Shown here: one piece after another, positions 10,145 through 21,098 of the stretch
Layout: each line of letters begins with the position of its first letter
Numbering within the stretch: position 1 is the first letter of the stretch
Origin: Rhizophagus sp. LPA8_4_AMF
Lineage: Eukaryota; Glomeromycota; Glomeromycetes; Glomerales; Glomeraceae
Assembly: GCA_021464525.1 (NCBI GenBank)
Contig: JADRCO010000132.1
Coordinates: 1 to 50,455, forward strand
Length of the DNA stretch: 50,455 nt
Reading direction: 5' to 3'
Program-made: the position numbers and the translations under genes
Notes under the pieces: model-generated
Databases searched by the model: none
Told to the model about the DNA's origin: nothing
Seen by the model: the letters and a program-made list of their open reading frames with translations, nothing else

Positions 10145-12050
10145 AAGCCAAAGCGCTCACGTATTCTTTAATCTTAACAACTTATTCTTAACCGGCTAAT
10201 TATCTGTTGAAAATTCATTTCAAGGTACCAATTTTATTATCTAAGAACTTTTCATGCATTTTTAAATCATAATTTTCTCAAAAATAAGTTAATGATTTTA
10301 AGAATATGTCCAACCAGAAATCAAAAAATGAAGAATCCACCCCTTCTATCTCAGAATTTAATCTAAAATTACCATCTTCTAAATCTTCTAACGTATTAAT
10401 CAAATGTAACGTCAATATATTTGTAATTAATTAAAATATAAAATTATCCATTTTAATCTCTTTTTTAATTATACAAAATATTTACCAATCGTTTGAACTT
10501 TATTGTACTTTCTCAAATATATATTGAGTTTCACAAATCCTGATACCATAGTACATAATTCCAAATCATCCTAAATTCAGACTATCAAAGGGACAATTCT
10601 TTTGGTATATCAGATATGATATAGATATGATATCCCGTTATCATAGTTATCATAGTGATGATTTTACCCCAGCATCACCATAAAAATTACTATCACGTGA
10701 CGTTTGGCTGGAACATTAACAAATAGGATTTCATATACTGAAAAGTTCTAATGGAAAGTAAAGAGTGTAAAGAGTGTAATATAGGTGATAATTATTTTCA
10801 TATGACTACATAATATGTATTTTATTATTTTGACAATAAAAGTGATGAAGTATATGATAGATAATAAATAATAAATAAAATTTTATAGTTTGAAAAAATT
10901 AAATGTTTTCTAAGTACTTATATTAGAAAATTACTATAATCAAAAAGGGATATTATATTTAGTATTACAATATTTTACAATAATACAATCCATTCTTACA
11001 TTTTTAAGTATGGATTTAAGGTATAACTTTTAAAATAAAATACCATATTTTGCAAATAGTAAGAATCCCTAAAAATAGTACTTCTGGCCAGAATTATAAG
11101 AATTTTGGCCAGTATTTAAATACAAAAAAAATATAAAATGTGGTAATATATAATATCCTGTATATTTTTAATTTTATTTACTTATATTTTTTAAGGGTAT
11201 TGTTAAATCTTACCAGTGGTTATTATCACTTTACCACTTAATTCTAGTCAAAAATTCCAATTTGATCAGAATTATAAAATGCCAGTTTATAATTTTGACC
11301 AGAGTTAGCATAAAATTTTAACTTAAGTAAATATATTAACAAAAATTAATTTGATGTTAATCATGGCAAAATTTTGAAATTTTTGTCAAAAAAAACTTTT
11401 AGTAAAGTGAAAAAATTAAAAAATTAAAATTTTGCATTTTTCACAAAAATTATCTAAAAAACAATCTTTTTGACTTTAGATAAATCTCTTCTTCTTGCAA
11501 ATTTATATAAAAAATAACTGTTAAATATGTATAGTTGATTATAAAATTACTAGTAGTGACAATTATCATTGGTGATATTTTGATATTTTCATTTTTTAAA
11601 ATAAATTTCAAAAATTTTATTAATATTGAAAATCTTGCAAAAATATATAAATAATATTTTAAATATTAAGTTTATAATTATTTATTTTAACAATTTAATA
11701 TATAGGTTATAAAGCATATTTAATCAAAATTATTAAAATTCAAAAAGCAATGTTTTAATATTCAGTAGTATAATTTTAATAAATTAATAAACTTGATTTT
11801 AAATTATAAAATTCAATAAAAGCTATAGAATAAAATAAATATTAACAAAGAAAAGTTTTGTTAAAAAAAAAGAAATATTATGACTCATAAAAATTTAACT
11901 ATTGGATACTAGAAAAATTACATAAATTCTAATTTTTAAAAAATTGATTTAACATATTTTAAAGATTACTGAAATTTAGATTTAATTTATATTTATATTC
12001 TACTATATAAACTATTATATATTGTAATTTAAAAATACAATTTATAATTA
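10145..12050. other. AT-rich gene desert with CTGGCCAGAATTAT motifs
   Basis: No coding region. It carries copies of a dispersed motif, TTCTGGCCAGAATTATAAG (11082-11100), GATCAGAATTATAAAATG near 11265 and a TTTTGACCAGAGTT variant near 11297, also found near 16525, 18884, 18930 and 22829. A TATCACGTGA site is at 10691-10700. Confidence 0.5.
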
Positions 12051-12433
12051 TTTTATTGCCATTTTCTAATTATTGTGATCAAGCATTTTTTATAAAAAAA
12101 AATTTTTGAGAAAACATGTGATTATTTAAAATTTTATTGGATGCAACTATAAGCCAAAAATCATAATTTTAAGATTTAAATCACAATTTTAAAGAGACTT
12201 TACTTATAAGTAACTTTTTAACAACAGATTTGTTATACAAAATTTAAAAAGTTATTTATAAGTAAAATCTCTTTAAAATTGTAATTTAAATCTTAAAATT
12301 ATGATTTTTGGCTTATAGTTGCATCTTTTCTATCTGAAAATACAATAAAATTTTAAATAATTACATATTTTCTTAAAAATCTTTTTTTTTATAAAAAATA
12401 CTTAATCACAGTAATTAGAAAATGGCAATAAAA
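12051..12433. mobile_element. fold-back (near-palindromic) element
   Basis: A 383-bp near-perfect palindrome. The left arm starts TTTTATTGCCATTTTCTAAT and the right arm ends with its complement; the arms run about 175-180 bp to a loop around 12225-12245 (AACAGATTTGTTATAC). Small arm differences include an extra TTTCTATCTGAAAATACA stretch in the right arm. The flanks show no convincing target-site duplication. No coding capacity. A fold-back transposon/MITE or a palindromic duplication; its transcript would make a long hairpin. Confidence 0.85.
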
Positions 12434-12949
12434 ATATATAATTTGATGTAATTTTAATTTCAAGTAGAATTATTATAATTCTGGCTAAATTTATAAATTT
12501 ATGGAATATTAATATTAAGCTATTGTTAATGCTAGTTCTTAAATGCTTATAAAAATAAGCGTATATGTATATAGTAAGCAAAAGGAATTATAAATGACGG
12601 TAAATGCGTAGTGAAATAAATTATATTAAAATACTAATAAATATATCACTATTGATTAATTTATGAATGTGATACAATAAAACAAATGTAAATTCAATCA
12701 GATGTGAATACGGTAATACATACACAAGCATATACACTCAGACGCAAATATTGATTTCACAATATAACAAAACTTTAAACTAAATAATGAGATAACTTCT
12801 CTAATAAATGCTTTATTGGATTCAAATAAATTATCTATTATTACATTGGATTTGGAGCGCATGTATTTATAACAAAAAAAATCTATGCTAATCATATTTA
12901 ATATGTTATATAAATGCTATATGTTTAATAAATGGTATATGTTATATAT

Positions 12950-13336
12950 GGGGACCCCCCTAGCAAAAGGGGGGGATGGGCCAGTTGCGAGGTTTTGAGA
13001 AAATCGCAATTTAAGTCACATGATCGATTTTGCAAATCATTACTTAATTATGCAAAAATTCAGATTTTTAGAATCAGTTTTTTATAAACTAAGGTAAATT
13101 TTTGCAAGGAATTCATTAAAAGTAATAGTTTTTTTCCAACAAATTTACATAACTTATTAATATCATAAAAGTAAAATATAAATAATAAAAAATATTAAAA
13201 TTATAATTTTTTTTATTATATATTATTAATAAAAAAATTATATTTTTTGAAAAGTGAGGCCAATAAGCTTATGAATATTATGAAATCTCAAATTTAATTT
13301 TTTGGTCCAGCCCCCCCTTTTGCTAGAAGGGTCCCC
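12950..13336. mobile_element. MITE with GGGGACCC termini and perfect target-site duplication
   Basis: A 387-bp element. The ends are inverted repeats of about 34 bp with 4 mismatches, opening GGGGACCC and containing CTAGCAAAAGGGGGGG, very GC-rich against the background. The flanks are identical 13-mers ATATGTTATATAT (12937-12949 and 13337-13349); because the outer AT is self-complementary the true duplication could be 9-13 bp. A 9-11 bp duplication would suit MULE-like elements. No transposase inside. The family is not one I can name. Confidence 0.85.
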
Positions 13337-13797
13337 ATATGTTATATATGCTTATATGTTCAATATGTTGCATATATTAAATATATTAAACATATCAAAC
13401 ATTCGTAATATGATTGTTGGTTACATAATTATTCAATCATCAATTACATGATCTATATCCATATAACACTATCAAATAAAAAATCATTTAAAATAATTCT
13501 TTATGAAAAATAATAAAAAAAAAGAAAAATAAAAGTATTAAACTTTGATTTATAAATTATAACTGATAAAAAAATGGATAAAATTTTTTCAATTCATTAA
13601 TATTTTATTTAATATAAAATTTTATATAAAAAAAAAATTATATTAATAATCTAAATTTTTTATTTTATTTTTGCAGCGCATTTATAAAATTAATAATACA
13701 TATAAAGAAATCTATTATTAAATAAAACTAAATCTAGTACATATATTCCCAATAAAAGTAATTATACTTATAATATATTTAAAATCCCTTTAAAATA

Positions 13798-14055
13798 TAC
13801 TTATTTTATATTCAAAATACTCTTAAATATTCTTATTGTAAAATATACTTAAAATATACTAAAATAAGTAAAAATTAAGTATAATTTAAATATATATTAA
13901 TTACAATTTAAGTTAATTTTATTTTTAGTGTATTTTAAGTATATTTAAATTATATTTAATTTTTACCATTTTAGTATATTTTCAATATATTTTAAGTATG
14001 AAAAATATTTTAAGTATATTTTAAGTATATTTTAATAAGAGTATTTTTTATAGAG
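13798..14055. mobile_element. AT-rich fold-back element
   Basis: Inverted arms of about 110 bp: AAATACTCTTA, TTCTTATTGTAAAATATACT and AAAAATTAAGTATAATTTAA on the left recur as the reverse complement on the right (AATATACTTAAAATATA..., ending TAAGAGTATTTTTTATAGAG). Iterated AAGTATATTTT units make alignment ambiguous. It appears to split a region that recurs uninterrupted at about 14246-14420. Confidence 0.55.
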
Positions 14056-16384
14056 ATTAATATCATTATCCTATAAACCATCTGTCATCCTAAAGGACTC
14101 TATTTATATACTGTCAATTAGTGTAATTCTTCTGCATAAGTAAACAACATATGAAATGAGTTATCTTAGATTAAAATCCTTGTAATCAATAGAAGTGTAC
14201 TAAAGAATTTGCAATGATTTAAATTTATTTATTTATTTATTTATTTCTGCAACACATATTATACTTTATTAGAGTTAATGTAAATAACAAATTGCAATAA
14301 AATAAAATCTAGCCTATCTAATATAATTAAGTATAATACTACCTGTCATTCTAATGAACCCATGTATGCACTATCAGTAGAATCTTATTCCTATATGGAT
14401 AGGGGTATTAATATAATAATCCATCTTAGCAGAACTGCCCCATAGTCAAAGGAACTTGGTATCTAAGGACTTGCTACACTGCAATTTTTATAACTCCACT
14501 GACCCTTCAAAATAATAAATATATACCGCTACTTTACATAACCTATTATTTCCTGCGTACGATTTCTAGAGTAGAAATTCCAAAAAATAATACAGTAATT
14601 GATCACATGGAGAAGGAATTCTCTAGCCAATTGCATGGTAATATTGCTAATTTTTTTACTATCATATATGATACGCTTGATAAATCCATCTATAGATAGT
14701 GAGTTGATTATTGCTAATAGCTAGGACTCCAATCAAAAACGAATGCTTAGAAAACCAAAAACTCAACACCTTCCAAACCAAATTAATGAACAGATATAAC
14801 AACTGTACCTAAGAAAATTCTATTGTAAAAAATAAAGAAAAAACAGAAATAGAAAAACAAAAAACAAAAAATAAAAAGAAAAAAAGAAAAATATAATCTA
14901 TATAAAATGAAAAAATAAAACTAAAAAAGTAACTAGCAATACAAGAGTAAGTCATTCATTTATCCCTCTCCTTTTTTTGTCATGATGTGAAAAATCATCT
15001 ATAGATGAGCTGCAAATCCAAATACTCATCAAATTTAAAGATATTAGATAGTAAAGTCCCATTTAAGTGTAAGAGGTTCTATGGCCAAATGTTAAACCAA
15101 TAAGGGTAAGATCCAAAAAGAGTAAAGACTATACATATCACATGATTTGTTGATTTGTTAATTTTATACATGAAAATTATCTTTGTTTACAATAACATGT
15201 GTCAAAAATACCAATGTCCAAATCAAAATCAAAAGGAGGCTTAGTTTGTAATGTAGTATGGCTTTCCAAATAAGGCCAATCAAGTAAACAAACCCTTTTA
15301 AAAAAAAAGAGGATGGAAGAGAAAAATGAAAAAAAGGAAGAGAGGAAGGTGGTAAAGATGAAAAAATATCCAAAAAACTTTTAAAGTTGATAACTGCGTG
15401 TTTAAGAAAGGTTATTTATAAGTGTGCTGGTTCTCTATTAGCTTATCTAACTATTCAACTAAGAGGTAATAATGCGTAAAACTGTTGATATAGTTACAAG
15501 TACTATCTAGAAACCAAAGGAAATCCTCATTTTCAAGAGCTTCTTAAACTCTTTCCATATTATTTCATTACGTCTGATAATATCGCTTAAGCTTGAAAGA
15601 CATGGTACTCCATAGTATATCCACTTAAAATAATAACTTATTGCTGTAAGTTAATTGTAAATCCAGAATAAAATCTAACAGTCAGTCTACTAAAGCCTAC
15701 TGAGAATAAAAACCTCAAAAAAAACTATTTAAAGAGAATAAAACAAATAAAGAACAGTGTATATTAAAGGCTTAAAGTATATTTATTATGATATAAAGAA
15801 AATAAAAAAAAATAAAGAAAAATAAAATTTTTTAACAAAAAAATATTAGTAAAAAAATGGCCATAAACATAACCAGAAAGAGTTTCATTAAATTTATTTA
15901 TTATTATAATATATATTATATATATATTATATATAGAAAATTTTTTAATTTACACTGAATCTGAGTGTTTATATATGTATTACATGACTTCATAAAAAAA
16001 AATATATATAAAAATTTTAATAAATATAATTTAAAAGAAATATATAATATGTATATTTTTATTTGTTTTGCAAATTTACTTAAAGCATCAAGTTGATTTT
16101 AAATATCAATTTTAATTTATTTAACAAATTCTATTTTTTTCTGTTTTTTTATTAAATTTTTAAATTTAATTCTACCCAACACTAAATAATCTGCATAGAA
16201 AATTTACTTTTTTAAAAATCTATGTTTAAATACCCTATATATATTAGAAATCATCTTATATATATATATTAATTTTTAAAAATATTAATAAAAAATACAT
16301 AATCTTAATAATTTAATTATAAATAAAAAACCTTAAATTGTAAATAAATAAAAATTTTACTTTATTTAATTATTAATTTTATTA
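14056..16384. other. AT-rich gene desert
   Basis: No gene recognised. An ATTT microsatellite lies at about 14223-14246, a polypurine tract at 14826-14896, and an AT dinucleotide tract at about 15903-15941. A 69-residue minus-strand ORF at 15164-15373 is a purine-tract artefact. Confidence 0.5.
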
Positions 16385-16691
16385 AGGTAATGATATTTAT
16401 TACATAATATTCATTTGTTATAAGTCTTAACCTCCACCTTTATAACCTTTATAGACCATATTTTGCAATATACAAGCAATTAAATACCTTTTTTTTGCAC
16501 TTAATACCAGTCAAGATTCTTATAATTCTGGCCAAAATTACTATAATTCTGATCAGAAATGCTTATTTTAGATGATACTTATTAACTACAAAATATAGTA
16601 ATATACAAAATCTTATGTTACATTATATATACTAAGATCTTTTTTTACCCTTACACCTCCTAAAATATTATGTAATAAATGTTATTACCCT
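16385..16691. mobile_element. TA-flanked MITE (Tc1/Stowaway-like)
   Basis: A 307-bp element with inverted repeats of about 28 bp: left AGGTAATGATATTTATTACA and on to ATAATATT, right end its complement with AGGGTAATAACATTTATTACA. Both sides have TA immediately outside (16383-16384 and 16692-16693), the duplication made by Tc1/mariner transposases. The interior contains the dispersed TATAATTCTGGCC motif. No coding capacity. Confidence 0.75.
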
Positions 16692-17445
16692 TAGAATAGT
16701 AACATATTTATATATCTATATATATATCTGGATTCTAATAAAATTTTTAATAAAAATAAAATTTAATATAAATGATAAAACTATTAAATTTTACTAAAAA
16801 CTTAAAAAATAATAAAATTACAATAAAATTTTAATATAATTTATAAATTTAAATAACAATTATAATACTTTTTATTTCTAAATCTCTTGCATTTAGTTAG
16901 CTAAGTTTTGTACAAATATATCTTTAATTTGTACCAAGAATTAATTAAAAGTTTTAGAATCAGATGTAAACTTTTTGGGAATATCATCTTCTTTAATATT
17001 AATTTCATCTGTCTTATAATATATATATAATTAAAATAAATAAAATAAATAATATAAATTTTATTATTTTAGATTTATAATAATTTTTATTTTCTAGTTT
17101 GTCTAACGTTTTAGCTAAAGATATTTATAGTTAAACTTTCTTTATATAAAGTATATTTGTCTATATATATAATTCTCTAATAAAGTTTCTTATTATATTA
17201 ATATATTTTTTCCTTTTAAATTTTACTAATATTATATATTTTACTAATTTAATTTTCTTTTTGTACTTCTATCACTATTTATATATTTTGTGATATACTT
17301 TTTTTTTTGTAATATGTTTTAAGTTTTTATTTTTTGTATTACTTGTAATACTGCTTTGAATTCTTTAATAGTTTCCATTTTTTCTAGTTATATTTAAAAT
17401 AAATTATAAAATAATCAAAGCATTATAATATTTTTAAATTATCAC

Positions 17446-18018
17446 CATTTTCAATTTAGTGCGACTCCTAATTGTGTAACTTAATGTAAATCTAATTTGA
17501 TTTTCCTGATTTCCTTTATTTTTTTTCAATTGCTTCTAATAAAAGTTTTTTGTTAAATTTATTTCTTGCAAATTTCCCATAATTTCATAAACTTTTTATA
17601 ACAAACTATGCACTTGCAAAGATTTTAAAATTGTACTTTTTTCTTTTTTTTCATTCAAAATTAATTATGTGAAACAGCTAATTTTATTGGCTATCAATAT
17701 TTCTCACGTGTCATAACAATAATTTTATTGACTTTTAATGTTGATCATTATATATACTGTCCAAATTCAAAATTGCCAATCCCAAATCCCAAATCCTAAA
17801 TTCCAAATTCTAAATCCCAAATTTTTCATATAGTGCCAAATCCCAAATCCCAAATTAATTTATTATAGCCTAAATTCCAAATTCCAAATCCCAATTCCAA
17901 ATTTCAAATTATATTGAATTTTGATAACATGTATATTGATCATCACGTAAAAAATTTGAAAATCTGATTTTCTATAATGACATGATGAAAATTAGAGGAG
18001 TTGCACTAAATTGAAAAC
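17446..18018. mobile_element. inverted-repeat element enclosing CCCAAAT repeats
   Basis: The ends TTTTCAATTTAGTGCGACTCC (about 17449-17468) and its complement (GGAGTTGCACTAAATTGAAAA, 17998-18017) form terminal inverted repeats. If TA inside TTTAGTGC is the duplicated target, the element runs GTGC(A/G)ACTCC to GTGC(A/G)ACTCC with TA on both sides. The centre holds degenerate CCCAAAT repeats. A non-autonomous DNA element is likely; the exact boundaries are uncertain. Confidence 0.55.
17762..17909. repeat. degenerate CCCAAAT / CCAAATT tandem repeats
   Basis: About 150 bp made of 6-8 bp units (CCCAAAT, TCCAAAT, CCTAAAT) with nearly no G on this strand, in two blocks split by TTTTCATATAGTG and TTAATTTATTATAG. 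Lies in the middle of the inverted-repeat element. Confidence 0.85.
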
Positions 18019-19734
18019 AGTAATAATTATTAATTATAATAAATGATATAAAATCCCAAATATTTAATATATAACTAAAATTCAAATATTAATATAATTC
18101 ATATTAAAGTTTATATAAATTTATATATTAATTTTAGCTAAAATTACATATTATAGAATATTTTTAAAATTTGTTATCCTACATATCTCCTGTTTTTAAA
18201 GAATCTATTGATTGGATTTTAATGAAATTTATATTATTGAATTTATATTAATAAATTTAATAGTAATAAAATTTTAAAATACATTTTATTATATATTATT
18301 TATAAGTTAAATAAGAAATATTTAGATTCTATACAACTCATAATTAATTTAACTAAAATTAATATTTTTTACTTGTTATAAATTTATTAATATTTACAAT
18401 TTAAAAAAAAAATTGGTCAATTTGAACTATTAAATAATAAAATAATTGCAAAAAAACTGATTTTTAAATTTTTATATTTGATTAAATTTGTTTTTTTCTA
18501 TTAATAAAACCAAATTATAAGATATTTAAAATTTAATAATATATAATTATTTAAATTTTATTATCATAATAAAGAAGTTTATATATATTATTATCTGAAG
18601 TATAGTAAAAAATATTTTATTGTTATACATTAATGATTATTAGATTGCCAACTTATATAATAGGACCACAATTTCCTGACGTATGATTTCCTGACAGAAC
18701 ATTTGTCTGATAAGTTTGGCCAGAGTTATTTAGAGTTATGCACTAACACGTGAATAAATGGGTAGAATTAGGCTGTTGGGAAAATGTCCTGTTAGGAAGT
18801 TGTCTAACATTACCCTGAAGTATATATATAGAGATAAGGTGTAGTCCAAAAAAAATTACTATTAACTCTATGCATTTTTTCAGGGCCAGAATTATGATAA
18901 TTCCAGTCAGCGTCTAAAAAGGAAATAAATTCTGGCCAGAATTATCTATAAAAGAAAATATCTACATGATTATTTTGGTCAATTTTACGCAAACCTGTAC
19001 CTTACCTTTTTATATATAGCTCAGAATCCTTATGTAATATTTCTTTTTTTCTTTCTTTTATTTATTTATATCACCCTATATATATATTGCTTTTACTTTT
19101 TTCTCTTTAATTATATATCACTTAATAATAATTGCTATATTATTACATCTAATAAAATCAATAATCTTTTATTATTTTTTTGTATTCTTATGTTTTTTTG
19201 ATTTTGCAGCAAAAGGTATATTTCCTTCTTTTTTTTTTTGTTTTTCATTACTAATTTCTTTCTTTCTTTTAGATTTTAGAACTTGGATTTGCAATTAAAA
19301 GTATATTTTCTTATTTCTTTTTTTTTGTGTATTATTTGTTTCTTATTTCTAATTTTCTTTCTTTTTTTTTTAGGTTTTTAAGTTCTTCATTTTCATCACT
19401 TTCTTTATTTTCATTCTTTCTTTATTTTCCCATTTTCCACCATCTTTTATTTTTATTTATTGGCTATCTTAATAAAAAATATAAATTTCACTTCAAACTT
19501 ATAATAGTTTCCATTTTCTTTATTTTAATACCTTATTAAATTTAACAACCAATTAAATTATAATATTCATAAATGTAATATAAGATTTTAGTTAACCCTA
19601 TATGTAAGCTTCTTAATTGTTAATAATTTGCTTAAATTATATATAATTGCTATATATTTAATAAATAAAAGTTTTTATCAATCTGAAGTAATAAGTATAA
19701 CAAATAATTCAACTAATTATTACATCATTTAAAA
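18019..19734. other. AT-rich gene desert, pyrimidine tracts
   Basis: No gene. It includes copies of the GGCCAGAATTAT motif (18884-18902 and 18930-18945), a small inverted pair around TTTCCTGACAGAACATTT (18697) and its near-complement (18785-18805), and an imperfect duplication of about 90 bp in T-rich DNA at 19200-19375. The 70-residue frame at 19327-19539 is low-complexity Phe/Ser/Leu. Confidence 0.45.
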
Positions 19735-20250
19735 TTCCTGCAAGTACTAATACGAATCATTGACAGTTTTCAAAGCTACTTTATATGACCCATTTCCCAT
19801 TTCTTCTGCTTTCTTGAAGATGGTTCATAGGTCCAACGTGGAAATTGCTGATTCCACTCCTTACAATGAAATTAAAATCATTGAATTCTGTAAATAGAAT
19901 CCATTCCAAAAAATCCAGTGGCTTTGACATTGGATTGTGAACGTTGGATAATTTGTTAACACTATTTATCTGGACCTTTGAATCGTTGCTTACATTGGGG
20001 TATCTTGTATACTGGTATATATTCTTTATAAAGACGAGATTCTATATATCCGTAAATGTTCTGCTTTTAAGAAAATCTAGTAAATCTACCTTCAAGAGTT
20101 TATGTTGAAATACGTGGCGAAGTCTAATGAAAATCGTTTCCATCTACCATTTATTTTGCATCTTATCAAATATCTTCCTGAAGGATATTCGTCTTTTGTA
20201 GTTTGAAATTCATTTTCGTTAAGGATATTACCAAATTTTATTTCGATGAC
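19735..20250 (-). pseudogene. decayed second copy of the TKL kinase N-terminus
   Basis: On the minus strand this segment aligns with the start of the kinase pseudogene at 21099-22588. Shared stretches include the codons for the alpha-C leader (AATCATTGACAGTTTTCAA on the plus strand at 19756, versus 22151 in the other copy), TTCTTGAAGATGGTTCATA, TCCAACGTGGA, AATTCTGTAAAT-GAATCCATTCC and CATTGGATTG-GAACGT. Identity is high at first and fades towards 20250. It has lost the segment with the glycine loop and carries stops, so it is not coding. A tandem duplicate left to decay. Confidence 0.75.
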
Positions 20251-21098
20251 TTCATTTAGCAACCAGTTTAACCTAAATATACAATTTGGAATGTTTATCT
20301 GTTAGAATTATAGAATTTTGATCGGTTAGAATTTTAACTAAATTGCGAACAAGATCCTGTTAATTGACAATAAATTCTGCATGTATTGTCCATTAGAGCT
20401 TGGACTCAAGTTAACGGAACGGAAGAAAACATGGAGTTGGAAAGGAATTACAAACCGGCACCATTAATCACGTGATTACGAGTCAGCGACGAGCCGTCGA
20501 GGGATGAAACAACGCATATTTATGATATTTTATTTAATATACTGTATAAGTCGTTTATCATTCTATTGGTACGCGAATTCATGACGGGAAAAAGTCCCTC
20601 TAGTAGTAATAATGGTAATAATACAAGTAGTGGCTATACTAATACTGTACATTTTACAAGTTTATAATAACATTGAAGGCCAATAAACCTTGAGATAAAT
20701 TTAAAATTAACTCAGAAATAAACTTAACATCCATATATCTTTACAAATTGCTTTTATACCTTACAATACTAATAAAGTAAAAAAATATTCTATAAATTTT
20801 ATTAAATCTGTTTTCGCATATAATTTGTTTAAAAGAAAAATGCAAACACCTGTTTCTTATCTGCACGCGTGTTTGTTATGCTTGAAACGTTTACGCTTCA
20901 CTCACTACGCATTTATTTATTACATTCAGAATATTTCAATATAGTCATTGACTCATTGATACAAAAATTTTCATATAAATTCAGAATACAATCTTCTCAA
21001 TTAAGTATATTATCCTAATAATCCCATAATATAACTTTTATTAAAAATAACAAATTTTTACGATATAATACCTTCTAACTATTTGATCTTATTTATGA
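20251..21098. other. intergenic region, possible 28-codon ORF
   Basis: Mostly non-coding. A short plus-strand frame from ATG at 20581 to TAA near 20667 encodes a 28-residue Ser/Asn/Thr-rich peptide with AGT/AAT codon repeats; it may be a remnant exon, and I do not call it a gene. An ATCACGTGAT palindrome lies at 20467-20476. Confidence 0.35.

Noticed and set aside
15164-15373. 69-residue minus-strand ORF.
   Set aside because: It lies over a purine-rich tract and has a Ser/Pro/Phe/Leu low-complexity composition with no conserved feature.
17762-17909. Interstitial telomere sequence.
   Set aside because: The unit varies between CCCAAAT, TCCAAAT and CCTAAAT and never forms a clean telomeric array; it lies in the middle of an inverted-repeat element.
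19327-19539. 70-residue plus-strand ORF.
   Set aside because: Poly-pyrimidine DNA gives a Phe/Ser/Leu-only sequence; it overlaps an imperfect tandem duplication.
9663-19734. Mitochondrial DNA insertion, because of the extreme AT content.
   Set aside because: No mitochondrial gene fragment, tRNA or rRNA was recognised; the region is explained by MITEs and AT-rich spacer DNA.
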